Origin: Roseiarcus sp963824475
GTDB lineage: Bacteria > Pseudomonadota > Alphaproteobacteria > Rhizobiales > Beijerinckiaceae
Direction: 5' to 3'
DNA length: 64,000 bases
Assembly (NCBI GenBank): GCA_963824475.1
Contig: CAWGPR010000006.1
Coordinates: forward strand, 62,001 to 126,000
Below the pieces are notes generated by a model. That model ran no database searches. It was not told where the DNA came from and saw only the letters and a program-made list of their open reading frames with translations. How positions within the stretch are numbered: the first letter of the stretch is position 1; each line of letters begins with the position of its first letter. Shown here piece by piece: positions 7,860 to 17,315 of the stretch. Made by a program: the position numbers and the translations under genes.

Positions 7860-10067
7860 TCAAGCCGCCTTCCGCCTTTCGCCGTACGCGCCGTAGAACG
7901 TCTCGCCGCGCTCGGCCATCTGTAGGAGCTTCTCACCGGGCTCAAATTGCGGCCCATATTTCGTCGCCAGCTCCTTGGCGCGCGCGACGAAGGCCTTGAG
8001 CCCCGTGCCGTCGATGAATGACAGGGCGCCGCCTGAATAGGGCGCGTAGCCGAAGCCGAGGATCGAGCCGACATCGGCCTCGCGCGGATCGGTGACGATG
8101 CCCTCCTCCATGCAGCGGGCGGCCTCGAGCGCCACAGTGAACAGAAAGCGATCTTTGAGATCCTTGACGCTGACGCTGTCGGGATCGAGCCGCTTGCCGA
8201 CGATCTTGGCAAGCCCAGGCCACAGGCTCTTCGGCCCGTTCGCGGGGTAGTCGTAGAACCCCTTGCCGTTCTTGCGGCCGTGGCGGCCTTGCCTGACCGC
8301 CATCGCCTCGATGAGCTTCTCTTGGCTCGGATTGACGGCGCCCGCGCCCAGATCCGTTTTCGCCGCCTGAAGGATTTTCCAGCTGAGATCGATGCCAACT
8401 TCGTCGTTGAGCGCCAGCGGCCCGACAGGCATGCCGGCCATCTTGGCGGCGTTTTCGATCATCGCCGGCGGCACGCCTTCCATCACCATCGCGTGCGCTT
8501 CGACCATGTAATTGCCGACGCAGCGGTTGACATAGAAACCGCGGCAGTCGTTGACCACGATCGGCGTCTTCTTGATCGCGCGGACGAAATCCATCGCGAC
8601 GCTGAGCGCCTTCGCGTCGGTCTTCTCGCCCATGATGATCTCGGTCAGCATCATCTTCTCCACAGGCGAGAAGAAGTGCACGCCGATGAAATGCTCAGGC
8701 TTCAGCGATCGCTCGGCGAGCGAGGTGATCGGCAGCGTCGAGGTGTTGCTGGCGAAGACGATTTCGGGGCCGACGACGGCCTGCGCCTTTTTCGTCGCCT
8801 CCTCCTTGACCGCGCGATCCTCGAACACCGCCTCGATGATGAGATCGCAGCCCCTGAGCTCGGCATAGTCCGCGGTCGGCGTGATGCGCTTAAGCAGCGC
8901 CTCCTTGTCGGCGGTCTTCGCCCGGCCTTTGGCGATCTGGGAGCCCATGAGCTTGTCCGAATAGGCCTTGCCCTTGTCGGCCGATTCCTGATCGCGGTCG
9001 ATCAGCACCACATCGAGCCCGGCATTAGCCGAGACATAGGCGATGCCAGCGCCCATCAGGCCGGCGCCGAGCACGCCGACCTTGCGCAGGTTCGTCGGGG
9101 GAACGTTGGCCGGGCGTCGCGCGCCCTTATTCAATTCGCCCATCGACAGGAATAGCGAACGGATCATCGCATGGGCTTCCTTCGACAAAAGGATGTTGGC
9201 GAAATGCTTGCTCTCGATCGCGAGGCCTAAGTCCATCGGCAGTTGCAGGCCCTCGAACACGCTTGTCAGAACTGCTTTCGCCGCCGGATAATTGTCATAA
9301 GTCTCGCGGCGATAGATGGCGTTGGCCGGCGGCCAGATCATCATGCCCTGGGCCGAATAGACCTTGCCGGACGGAAGCTTGAATTTCGGGTCGTCCCATG
9401 GCGCCTTGGCGTTTGGGTTGGCCTTCACCCAGGCCTTGGCGAGCGCGAGGATCTCGCCGGCGGGCGCGACCTCGTGCACCAGGCCCATTTTCTTGGCGGC
9501 GGCCGGGCGGATCTGATCGCCCTTGAGCAGCATCTGCAGCGCGTCGGGCGTCGGCATCAACCGCGCGACGCGCTGCGTGCCGCCCGCGCCGGGGAAGAGC
9601 CCGACCTTGATCTCCGGCAGTCCGACGCGCGCCTTGTCCGTTTCCGCCACGATGCGAAAGTGGCAAGCCAGCGCCAGTTCGAAGCCGCCGCCCATGCACA
9701 CGCCGTTGATCGCCGCGGCGACAGGTTTGCCGCAAGTCTCGAGGCGGCGGTAGAGAAGCGACAATTGCTTCGTCCCGTCGACGAAGGCGCGCATCGCGGC
9801 CTCCTTGCCTTCGGCCTTGGCGCGACGGGCGAATTCGGCGCCCGCGGTCTCGAGCATCGTCAGGTCCGCGCCCGCAGCGAAGCCCTCCTTGCCGGAGGTG
9901 AAGACAGCGCCTTTGATCGCTTCGTCGCCCGCGATCTTGTCGACAATCTGGCCGAGTTCGCCGACGACCTCGGCGTTAATCACATTCATCGACCGGCCCG
10001 GCATGTCCCACGCAACGAGCGCAATTCCGTCGGCGTCGGTTTCGAAACGAAAGTTGGTCAGGTTCAT
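7860..10067 (-). CDS. Bifunctional enoyl-CoA hydratase / 3-hydroxyacyl-CoA dehydrogenase (FadB/FadJ type)
   Basis: Multifunctional beta-oxidation alpha subunit, 735 aa: hydrates trans-2-enoyl-CoA and oxidises the L-3-hydroxyacyl-CoA with NAD. The N-terminal crotonase domain (about 1-200) shows the oxyanion-hole motif GVCMGGGFELALAC and the Glu-containing PEIKVGLFPGAGGTQR. The NAD fold begins near 330 with GVLGAGLMGAGIAYVSA, followed by LIIEAVFED and the catalytic-His block HFIGVHFFSPVEKM. Two C-terminal 3HCDH domains follow (GFYVNRCVGNYMVEA; FGYAPYSGGALSF). It is the last gene of a minus-strand operon, 21 bases after the thiolase with which it should form the complex. Intact, normal length. 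Confidence 0.93.
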   Translation of the reverse strand: MNLTNFRFETDADGIALVAWDMPGRSMNVINAEVVGELGQIVDKIAGDEAIKGAVFTSGKEGFAAGADLTMLETAGAEFARRAKAEGKEAAMRAFVDGTKQLSLLYRRLETCGKPVAAAINGVCMGGGFELALACHFRIVAETDKARVGLPEIKVGLFPGAGGTQRVARLMPTPDALQMLLKGDQIRPAAAKKMGLVHEVAPAGEILALAKAWVKANPNAKAPWDDPKFKLPSGKVYSAQGMMIWPPANAIYRRETYDNYPAAKAVLTSVFEGLQLPMDLGLAIESKHFANILLSKEAHAMIRSLFLSMGELNKGARRPANVPPTNLRKVGVLGAGLMGAGIAYVSANAGLDVVLIDRDQESADKGKAYSDKLMGSQIAKGRAKTADKEALLKRITPTADYAELRGCDLIIEAVFEDRAVKEEATKKAQAVVGPEIVFASNTSTLPITSLAERSLKPEHFIGVHFFSPVEKMMLTEIIMGEKTDAKALSVAMDFVRAIKKTPIVVNDCRGFYVNRCVGNYMVEAHAMVMEGVPPAMIENAAKMAGMPVGPLALNDEVGIDLSWKILQAAKTDLGAGAVNPSQEKLIEAMAVRQGRHGRKNGKGFYDYPANGPKSLWPGLAKIVGKRLDPDSVSVKDLKDRFLFTVALEAARCMEEGIVTDPREADVGSILGFGYAPYSGGALSFIDGTGLKAFVARAKELATKYGPQFEPGEKLLQMAERGETFYGAYGERRKAA

Positions 10068-10088
10068 TTTGAAAACTCCGTCTCGCGG

Positions 10089-11297
10089 TCAGACGCGCTC
10101 GATGATCGTGGCGGTGCCCATGCCGCCGCCGATGCACAATGTGATGAGCGCCGTGCTTTTGCCGGTCCGCTCGAGTTCGTCGAGCGCGGTCCCGAGGATC
10201 ATTGCGCCGGTCGCGCCGAGCGGATGGCCCATCGCGATCGCACCGCCATTAACGTTGACTGTGCCGGCGTCGAGGTCGAACGCCTGGCGAAAGCGCAGCA
10301 CGACCGAGGCGAAAGCCTCGTTGATTTCGAACAGGTCGATGTCGGTGAGGCTCATGCCGGAGCGCGCCAGCACTTTTTTCGTCACGTCGATCGGGCCGGT
10401 CAGCATGATCGCCGGCTCCGAGCCGATATTGGCGAAGGCGCGCACGCGCGCGCGAGGTTTCAAACCCGCTTTTGCGCCGGCCTCGCGTGAGCCAATGAGC
10501 ACGGCGGCGGCGCCGTCGACGATGCCGGACGAATTGCCGGCATGATGGACATGGATAATGCGCTCGACATCCGGATGCGCCTGAATGGCGACTGCGTCAA
10601 AGCCGCCTTGCTCGCCGGGAATGACGAATGAAGGCTTGAGCGAAGCCAGCGACTGCATGTCCGTGCTTGGCCGCATGTGCTCGTCATGGGTGAGCATCGT
10701 GAGGCCATTGACGTCGCGCACCGGGGCGATCGAGTTCTTGAACCGGCCCTCTTTCCAGGCCGCCGCGGCGCGCTTCTGCGACTCCACCGCGTAAGCGTCG
10801 ACATCGTCGCGCGAGAAACCATACTTTGTCGCGATCAAATCCGCCGATATGCCCTGCGGCATGAAATAGGTTGGAATCGCCAGCGACGGATCAGCCGGCC
10901 ATGCGCCTCCCGAGGCGCCGATGCCGACGCGGCTCATCGATTCGACGCCGCCGCCGATGGTGAGCTCGTGCTGTCCGCTCATCACCTGGGCGGAGGCGAA
11001 ATTGACCGAATCGAGGCCCGACGCGCAGAACCGATTGATCTGCACGCCCGGCACCGCCTCTCCGAGACCCGCCGCGAGCGCGCCCATGCGCGCGATGTCG
11101 CCGCCCGCCTCCCCGATCGGATCGACGCAGCCCATCACCACGTCGTCGACTTGATCCTCTTCGAGCCGGTCGCGATCCTTGATCGCCTTCAAAGCCGTCG
11201 CCGCCAGTTGCAGCGTCGAGGCGGCATGCAGTGAGCCGTCCGGTTTGCCGCGCCCGCGCGGCGTTCGCACATGATCATAAATGAAGGCGTCAACCAT
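10089..11297 (-). CDS. Acetyl-CoA C-acyltransferase (thiolase, FadA/FadI type)
   Basis: Thiolase of 402 aa that cleaves 3-ketoacyl-CoA to acetyl-CoA and a shortened acyl-CoA, beta subunit partner of the downstream FadB/FadJ-like enzyme. The acyl-accepting Cys is in NRFCASGLDSVN (about residue 90); the His of NGGAIAMGHPLGATGA and the second Cys in ITLCIGGGMGTA complete the active site. The operon order (acyl-CoA dehydrogenase, GFA protein, thiolase, hydratase/dehydrogenase) indicates beta-oxidation rather than acetoacetyl-CoA synthesis for PHB. Intact. Confidence 0.93.
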   Translation of the reverse strand: MVDAFIYDHVRTPRGRGKPDGSLHAASTLQLAATALKAIKDRDRLEEDQVDDVVMGCVDPIGEAGGDIARMGALAAGLGEAVPGVQINRFCASGLDSVNFASAQVMSGQHELTIGGGVESMSRVGIGASGGAWPADPSLAIPTYFMPQGISADLIATKYGFSRDDVDAYAVESQKRAAAAWKEGRFKNSIAPVRDVNGLTMLTHDEHMRPSTDMQSLASLKPSFVIPGEQGGFDAVAIQAHPDVERIIHVHHAGNSSGIVDGAAAVLIGSREAGAKAGLKPRARVRAFANIGSEPAIMLTGPIDVTKKVLARSGMSLTDIDLFEINEAFASVVLRFRQAFDLDAGTVNVNGGAIAMGHPLGATGAMILGTALDELERTGKSTALITLCIGGGMGTATIIERV

Positions 11298-11365
11298 TGT
11301 GGTTCTCCCTGCCGCGCGAGCCCGCGGCTCCTAATTCTTGGTCTCTCCGTGCGGAGAGCCAGTGC

Positions 11366-11833
11366 TTAATCGTGGTCTGGATGCTGGCGGCTGCGAGCCT
11401 CCGCGACATTGATCGCCTTCAACCAATTCTCAGTCGGCGACGCGGGAAGCGCGGCGAGGCCGGCGAACCAGGGCAGCGCGGATTCGACGCCGATTTGCTC
11501 CGCCGGTGCAACGTCGGCCGGGCTATCGAGACTGCCGATCGTCACCGAGATGTGGTCGCGGCCGATCAGGCGATAGGTCAGCGGCGTGCCGCAAAGGGCG
11601 CAGAATCCCCTCTCGGCGATCTCCGAACTGCGGTAGACCGCCGGGGCGCCGCGGGTGAAGGCGAAGTGCTTTTGGCGCATGCCGGTGAAAGCCATGAACG
11701 GAGCGCCGCCGGCCTTCTGGCACATCCGACAATGGCAGATGTTGGAGCCTGTGGGACGCGCGGTCAGCACATAGCGCACGGCGCCGCACTGGCAACCGCC
11801 CGTCAAGCGCGTCGGCGCCTCGACTGAGTCCAT
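11366..11833 (-). CDS. GFA family zinc protein
   Basis: 155-aa protein of the GFA (glutathione-dependent formaldehyde-activating enzyme-like) family. The cysteine pairs that bind zinc are all present: GGCQCGAVRY near the N-terminus, ICHCRMCQKAGG, and GFCALCGTPLTYR. Members named for formaldehyde activation are a minority and most have no proven reaction, so no substrate is claimed. It lies between the acyl-CoA dehydrogenase (29 bases) and the thiolase (68 bases) on the same strand, so it is probably co-transcribed with the beta-oxidation genes. Confidence 0.85.
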   Translation of the reverse strand: MDSVEAPTRLTGGCQCGAVRYVLTARPTGSNICHCRMCQKAGGAPFMAFTGMRQKHFAFTRGAPAVYRSSEIAERGFCALCGTPLTYRLIGRDHISVTIGSLDSPADVAPAEQIGVESALPWFAGLAALPASPTENWLKAINVAEARSRQHPDHD

Positions 11834-11862
11834 GGGACCTCCCTTTCCTGCTTCTTCCGCTT

Positions 11863-13665
11863 TCAGAACGCCTCCGCCGGAAGCGCCATCAGCGTCGCGG
11901 CGCCGGCGCTGAGCCGCGCCAAATGCGCCGCCGTTTCCGGCAGCATACGCTCGTTGAAGAACTTCGCGACGATCAATTTCGCGTCAAGGGCGGGCATGCT
12001 CTCGCCGCTCGCCTGTCGAGCCAGCACAGCCTTGACGATCCGCGCCCACATGTAGCCCAGCGCGGTCAGCCCCATGAGATGCATATAATCATAGGAGCCG
12101 GCTCCGGCGTCATCTGGATCTTTAAGGCCGTTGGCCGAAAGCCACATCGTCGCTTGCTGCAGATGGCCGAGCGAGGACTTGAGGCTGCTGAGGTAAGGCG
12201 CGAGAGCCGCGTCATCTTTGTTGGCGGCGAGGAACCCGTTGATTTCGCCGAAGAAGGCCATCACCGCGCGCCCGCCATCCTTCGGCAGCTTGCGCCCCAC
12301 GAGGTCGAGCGCCTGCACGCCGTTCGCGCCTTCGTAGATCATCGCGATGCGAGCGTCGCGAACGAACTGCTCCATCCCCCATTCGGCGATATAGCCGTGG
12401 CCGCCAAGCACCTGCTGCGCCTTGACTGCGTTGGCGAAGCCGTAGTCGGAGAATACGCCCTTCATCACCGGGGTCATGAGGCCGAGCCTGTCATCGGCGG
12501 CGACCCGCGCCTTCGGGTCGGGCGAGAGCCGCGCTTCGTCCTCGGTCAGGGCGACCCAGACGAGAAGCGCGCGCGCCGCCTCGTTGAAGGCGCGGATTTC
12601 GAGCAGCATGCGTCTGACGTCGGGATGGACCAGAAGGAGGTCGGCGGGCCTGTCGGGCTCGGCCCCGCCCTTGAGCGAGCGCCCCTGCCGGCGCTCCTTC
12701 GCGTAGGCCGCAGCGTTCTGATAGGCGACCTCGGAAAGTCCGAGACCCTGAACCGCGACCGCGAGGCGCGCGCCGTTCATCATCACGAACATCGCCGGTA
12801 AGCCGCGATGCTCCTCGCCAACGAGCCAGCCCTTGGCGCCGTCATAATTGAGGACCGCGGTCGAATTGCCGTGAATACCCATCTTGTGCTCGATCGAGCC
12901 GCAAACGACGCCGTTGCGCGCGCCCGGGCTTCCGTCGTCGTCCGGCAAGAACTTCGGCACCAGGAAAAGCGAGATGCCCTTCGTTCCCGCCGGCGCTCCC
13001 TCGATGCGCGCGAGCACGAGATGAACGATATTGTCGGTGAGATCGTGCTCCCCGGCCGAGATGAAAATCTTTTGCCCGGTGATCGCGTAGGAGCCGTCCG
13101 CTTGCGGGACCGCCTTTGTCTTGATAAGTCCGAGATCGGTGCCGCAGTGCGGTTCGGTCAGATTCATCGTGCCGGTCCATTCGCCGACCGTCAGCTTGGG
13201 CAGATAACGGGCTTTCAAGTCATCATTGGCGTGCGCCATCAGCGCCACGACCGCGCCCCGGGTGAGGCCAGGATACATGGAGAAGGCGATATTGGCGGAA
13301 CACTCGTATTCGCCGAACAACGCGCCCACAAACAGCGGCAGCCCCTGGCCGCCGTATGCGGGATCGCCCGCCAAGCCGACCCAGCCGCCCTCGACCAGCG
13401 CCTTATAGGCCTGCTTGAAGCCTTTGGGGGTGGCGACGCTTCCGTCGTCGTTGCGCTTGCAACCCTCGATGTCGCCAATGCGGTTGAGCGGCTGAATGAC
13501 CTCCTCGATGAATTTCGCGCCTTCGCTCAGAACTGCCTCCACATCGTCGATCGGCGCCTCCGAAAAGCCCGGGGCGTTCGCGTACCTCGCGTAGTCGAAC
13601 ACGTCGCTGAGCAGAAAGATGGTGTCGCTCACCGGCGCCTTGTAAGTCGGCATCGTCGTCTCCAA
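11863..13665 (-). CDS. Acyl-CoA dehydrogenase, long form with extra C-terminal domain
   Basis: FAD-dependent acyl-CoA dehydrogenase of 600 aa that would carry out the first oxidation of beta-oxidation. The family middle domain is seen in MNLTEPHCGTDLGLIKTKA and YAITGQKIFISAGEHDL; the C-terminal catalytic region contains QVLGGHGYIAEWGMEQFVRD and MIYEGANGVQALDLVGRKL. The extra C-terminal helical region (about 470-600) marks the roughly 600-residue subgroup rather than the 380-residue one. First gene of the minus-strand beta-oxidation operon; two in-frame ATGs lie 3 codons apart at its start (METTMPTYK). Confidence 0.92.
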   Translation of the reverse strand: METTMPTYKAPVSDTIFLLSDVFDYARYANAPGFSEAPIDDVEAVLSEGAKFIEEVIQPLNRIGDIEGCKRNDDGSVATPKGFKQAYKALVEGGWVGLAGDPAYGGQGLPLFVGALFGEYECSANIAFSMYPGLTRGAVVALMAHANDDLKARYLPKLTVGEWTGTMNLTEPHCGTDLGLIKTKAVPQADGSYAITGQKIFISAGEHDLTDNIVHLVLARIEGAPAGTKGISLFLVPKFLPDDDGSPGARNGVVCGSIEHKMGIHGNSTAVLNYDGAKGWLVGEEHRGLPAMFVMMNGARLAVAVQGLGLSEVAYQNAAAYAKERRQGRSLKGGAEPDRPADLLLVHPDVRRMLLEIRAFNEAARALLVWVALTEDEARLSPDPKARVAADDRLGLMTPVMKGVFSDYGFANAVKAQQVLGGHGYIAEWGMEQFVRDARIAMIYEGANGVQALDLVGRKLPKDGGRAVMAFFGEINGFLAANKDDAALAPYLSSLKSSLGHLQQATMWLSANGLKDPDDAGAGSYDYMHLMGLTALGYMWARIVKAVLARQASGESMPALDAKLIVAKFFNERMLPETAAHLARLSAGAATLMALPAEAF

Positions 13666-14116
13666 CGAAAAGCGGAAGCCGACCCCTAGCGGCCGCTGCG
13701 GCGGCGTCCGCCGCGATAAGGTTTATATATGAACTATCGCCGTGGCGATTGCAAGGGGTCTTTATCGAGCGCCTGCCGGGCGCGGTCGAAATAACACAAT
13801 AATTGCGCTATATTCGTGATCGCGTCAGGCGTTGCGAGTTGCAGAAAAATGAGCCTAAGCGACTGAAACGATTGAGTCGCGCGCAAAACCGTACACCAAG
13901 CTCTGCCGTACAATTTTCCGGCGGCGGTCTAGCGGACCGCCTGGCGGATAAGGCGGGACGCGGATTGGTGATCCATTGGAAGAGGAGGCGATTGTGGCCG
14001 CCGCCGACCCCGATCACGCCTCGCAGCGCTAGGCAAGGCCCGTCATCGCCAAGAACTGCAGCGCCGGCAGTCTTCAAACCCCACCGAGAAGGCCGAAGGC
14101 CTTTCTTCCACCAATC
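13666..14116. other. Intergenic region with one copy of a dispersed ~40-bp repeat
   Basis: Lies between the repeat protein and the beta-oxidation operon and should hold the operon promoter. At 13831-13867 it contains GTTGCGAGTTGCAGAAAAAT followed by GAG..TAAGCG..TGAAA, which recurs inverted at 24741-24786. No gene is supported; the plus-strand open frame across it has no known motif. Confidence 0.5.
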
Positions 14117-16222
14117 TCAAGCGAAAATCTTGTGCACAGACCAGCTCGTGCCGACAACGCCCAGATCCTGGCCGACGAACCCGCCGGAGCCGTTGGAATT
14201 CCACAACTCGGTGTCGCCATTGGCGTTGCGCCACAGAATTCCAGAGTGGCCGTTGCCGGTGAAATCACCGGTTTCGGCAACCTGCCAGCTGGTTGGGACA
14301 GTGCCCAGATCCTGGCCGACGAACCCGCCGGAGCCGTTGGGGTTCCACAACTCCGTGTCGCCATTGGCGTTGCGCCATAAAATGCTGTCTTCGCCGGTCC
14401 CGCTGAAGTCGCCGGTCCCGGCGATCTGCCAGCCACCGCCGATCACGCCCAGATCCTCGCCGACGAAACCGCCCGAGCCATTGGGATTCCACAATGTCGT
14501 GTCGCCATTGGCGTTGCGCCATAAAATGCTGTCTTCGCCGGTCCCGGTGAAGTCGCCGGTTCCCACGATCTGCCAATTCGTGCTGACGACGCCCAGATCC
14601 TTGCCGATGAACCCGCCCGAGCCATTGGCATTCCACAACGAGGTGTCGCCATTGCTGTTGCGCCACAAAATGTCTTCGCCGTTCCCATTAAAGTGGCCGG
14701 TCCCCGCGACCTGCCAACTCGTGGGGACGACGCCCAGGTCCTGAGAGGTGAAGCCGCCCGAGCCGTTAGAGTTCCACAGGGCCGTATCGCCGTTGCTGTT
14801 GCGCCATAAAAGACCCGCTTGGCCAACCCCGTTGAAGTCGCCGGTCCCGGCGACCTGCCAGCTCGTGGGGACGACGCCCAGGTCCTGAGAGGTGAAGCCG
14901 CCCGAGCCGTTAGAGTTCCACAGGGCCGTATCGCCATTGGAGTTCTGCCAAAGGATCCCGGCCTCGTCGAAGCTGTTGAAAAAATTCGGAGGCGTCGGCG
15001 CAGGTGTTGTCGCGGTCAGATCAGTCGGATAAAGCTCAATCGAGTCAGTGCTCGCAATCGGGGTCACCTCCTGTGTCCCCGCCGCAGTGCCGTTCGTCGT
15101 CCACAATCCTTGGAATGGGGTGGAGCCGTGAAAATCATAGCCTGAGAACAACACTTGGCCGTCATAGACTTCCATATTGGACGGATTGAGGCCCCATTCC
15201 GGCGCCGCCAGCTCTTGGGTGCCGGCGACGGTTCCGTTCGTCTCCCACAACTGAAAGTGATTCGTATTGTCACGGCCGCTGAACAGGACCTCGCCATTGA
15301 AGACCGTCAGGTCGCTCGGAGCGATCCCCGAAGCGTTCGCCGAAGAATTCGCGCCGATTATGCCGGTGAGTTCGTGCGTACCGGCGGCCGTCCCGTTCGT
15401 CACCCACAACTGCGGGTCACCATTCTGGTCAAGGCCGCTGAACAGGACTTCGTTGCCGAAAACCGTCAAGTCGGTTGGGTTTAATCCGGATGGATCCGCA
15501 TCGGCGATGCCGGTAATCTCGTGCGTGCCGTTGGCGGTCCCGTCTGTCTCCCATAACCCGGACAGACCGTTGGCGTCGACGCCATTGAACAGCACTTCAT
15601 TGTTGAAGACCGTCATGTCAGTCGGATCAATGCCGGTCGCCGAAGCCGTCGGGCCGACCGTCAGCTCCTGGGTTCCCGCGCCCGTGCCGTTGGTCACCCA
15701 CAGCCCCTGATGGCCCGCTGTGTCGACGCCGTTGAACAGAACACTGCCATTGAAGACCGTCATGTCGATCGGGTTGACTCCGGTCGAGGCCGCCCCGTTG
15801 ACGGCGATCTCCGTGGTGCCGGCCGCCGTTCCGTTTGTCGTCCACAGGCCATACTTGTTGGCCGTGTCGTAGCCGTTAAACAGGACCTCGCCATTGTAGA
15901 CTGTAAAGTCAGGCGAGACAGTTGCAGTGAAGATCCCCGCCGAATTCGCCCCGACGATGCCGGTCAGCTGTACTGTGCCCTGGGCGGTCCCGTCGGTTGT
16001 CCACAAGTCATACTCGGTTACCGTAGATCGGCCGACGAAAAGCACCTGATTGTTGAAAACCGTCAGGTCTAAGGAAACGTCGGGGTCGGGTGCGAATCCA
16101 TAACCCGCTTCCCCGCTGATCGGGGTCAGGGCAAAAGTTCCGCTTGCCGTGCCGTCCGTCTCCCACAGACTATCCGTGTCAGTTCCGTTCAGGCCTTGAA
16201 AAAGAACGACATTTGGCAGCAT
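14117..16222 (-). CDS. Large two-part repeat protein: ELWxxDGT repeats plus FG-GAP/VCBS-like repeats
   Basis: 701-aa protein made almost wholly of repeats. Residues about 1-400 contain eight units of roughly 45-55 aa, each with a core like EVLFNGVDTAGHQGLWVTNG and then GTxxGTxEL, the ELWxxDGT pattern. A short Pro/Thr linker (TTPAPTPPNFF) leads to six near-perfect 48-aa units beginning ILWRNSNGDTALWNSNGSGG and ending WQVAGTGDFNG, resembling FG-GAP/VCBS calcium-binding propeller blades. Eight and six blades would suit one or two beta-propellers. There is no classical N-terminal signal peptide, so surface or type I secretion is only inferred. Function unknown. Stands alone, with gaps over 450 bases on both sides. 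Confidence 0.8.
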   Translation of the reverse strand: MLPNVVLFQGLNGTDTDSLWETDGTASGTFALTPISGEAGYGFAPDPDVSLDLTVFNNQVLFVGRSTVTEYDLWTTDGTAQGTVQLTGIVGANSAGIFTATVSPDFTVYNGEVLFNGYDTANKYGLWTTNGTAAGTTEIAVNGAASTGVNPIDMTVFNGSVLFNGVDTAGHQGLWVTNGTGAGTQELTVGPTASATGIDPTDMTVFNNEVLFNGVDANGLSGLWETDGTANGTHEITGIADADPSGLNPTDLTVFGNEVLFSGLDQNGDPQLWVTNGTAAGTHELTGIIGANSSANASGIAPSDLTVFNGEVLFSGRDNTNHFQLWETNGTVAGTQELAAPEWGLNPSNMEVYDGQVLFSGYDFHGSTPFQGLWTTNGTAAGTQEVTPIASTDSIELYPTDLTATTPAPTPPNFFNSFDEAGILWQNSNGDTALWNSNGSGGFTSQDLGVVPTSWQVAGTGDFNGVGQAGLLWRNSNGDTALWNSNGSGGFTSQDLGVVPTSWQVAGTGHFNGNGEDILWRNSNGDTSLWNANGSGGFIGKDLGVVSTNWQIVGTGDFTGTGEDSILWRNANGDTTLWNPNGSGGFVGEDLGVIGGGWQIAGTGDFSGTGEDSILWRNANGDTELWNPNGSGGFVGQDLGTVPTSWQVAETGDFTGNGHSGILWRNANGDTELWNSNGSGGFVGQDLGVVGTSWSVHKIFA

Positions 16223-16701
16223 CGATACCCCTCACTCTCAGCATGGCGGACAAACTACTTGCGTCGGGTTGCGCAGTCTTGCGCTGCAATCCACTGCACC
16301 AAGGGAGATTCTTTGCAGAATTACCCGCCGCAAGCGCGGGGCAAATTCCCAGCCTCGTCCAGGCGCATTCTGTTTTTTGGTAGCAGACGTATGGCGAGTT
16401 GGGCGATCAAAGTCAATACTTGCGCCGGATTTTCGTGCGTCTCCGTCTATTAAGCGTTGACGCCCTGATCTCCGCGAGGAACGCCTCGCAGCGCGCCCGT
16501 CCGCCTTCGGTCCGATCCATTCCGATGAAGCGCCACCTTGCGCGCCGGCCCGCCATCTCACCTCGGTCGAGGCGGCGGGGCGGGCGAGCACAGCGCCCCG
16601 ATAGGCGCGAAGGCGCCACGGATTCCGGCCGCAGCGCGCTGACGCAACGCCACCCGGGCGCCGATTTCGGCCTGGTTTGTCCGAACGGCCGAGCCAGTTG
16701 A
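16223..16701. other. Intergenic, no gene supported
   Basis: About 480 bases upstream of the repeat protein and downstream of the MaoC gene. Several overlapping open frames on both strands have no recognisable motif. Confidence 0.4.
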
Positions 16702-17145
16702 TCATGCGGGCCGGCGGGGCACGATGGCGATCGGATTGAACGTGTAGACCGGCTCGCCGCGCTGATTGAACGCGGTCCATTTGATCCGGGCGATCCCTTG
16801 CGGCTTTGACCGCGACGGCGTGAGCTCGACGACCTCCCCCTCCAAATGGATCACATCGTCCGGGCGGACTGGGGCGAGCCATCGCAGTTCGTCGACGCCG
16901 AGCCCGAGGAGGGGGTGGGGCCCAAACGGGCGCGTCTCGACCGCCAACCGCATGGCGATCGCGGCGGTGTGCCAGCCAGAGGCGGCAAGGCCCCCGAACA
17001 CCGAGCGCTCCGCGGCGGCCTCGTCGAGATGGTAGGCCTGGGGATCGAATTCCAATGCGAACCGCTTGATGTCTTCGCGAGTGACGCGCCTCCCCGGGCT
17101 CTTGAAGCGCATGCCGAGAACGAGATCATCGAACCACTCGACCAT
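16702..17145 (-). CDS. MaoC-family dehydratase
   Basis: 147-aa hot-dog-fold protein of the MaoC-like hydratase/dehydratase family, acting on acyl-CoA or acyl-CoA-like esters. Seen: the start MVEWFDDLVLGMRFKSPGRR, the conserved VTREDIKRFALEFDPQAYHLD block carrying the Asp, and FGGLAASGWHTAAIAMRL carrying the His. The C-terminal block LRWLAPVRPDDVIHLEGEV is typical of the family. The true substrate cannot be read from sequence. It faces the aapJ-like gene on the opposite strand. Confidence 0.88.
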   Translation of the reverse strand: MVEWFDDLVLGMRFKSPGRRVTREDIKRFALEFDPQAYHLDEAAAERSVFGGLAASGWHTAAIAMRLAVETRPFGPHPLLGLGVDELRWLAPVRPDDVIHLEGEVVELTPSRSKPQGIARIKWTAFNQRGEPVYTFNPIAIVPRRPA

Positions 17146-17315
17146 CGCCCGCCCCCGACCTGGTGGATACGGAGTTCAGAAATATGATTGCGGCCGGTTC
17201 GTACATGGACCGCAAAAGTGCCGCAAGATGGCGTCTCGACGGCTCCGCGGGTCGCCGGTTTCCTCGGACCTCCCCGTCAGCTAAGGTCATCAAAGCATCA
17301 ACGGTGAGCTTCCGC

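Noticed and set aside
8280..10545. Long plus-strand frames opposite the beta-oxidation genes
   Set aside because: They mirror the strongly biased codon use of real genes on the other strand, and their translations are low-complexity Arg/Ala-rich without motifs.
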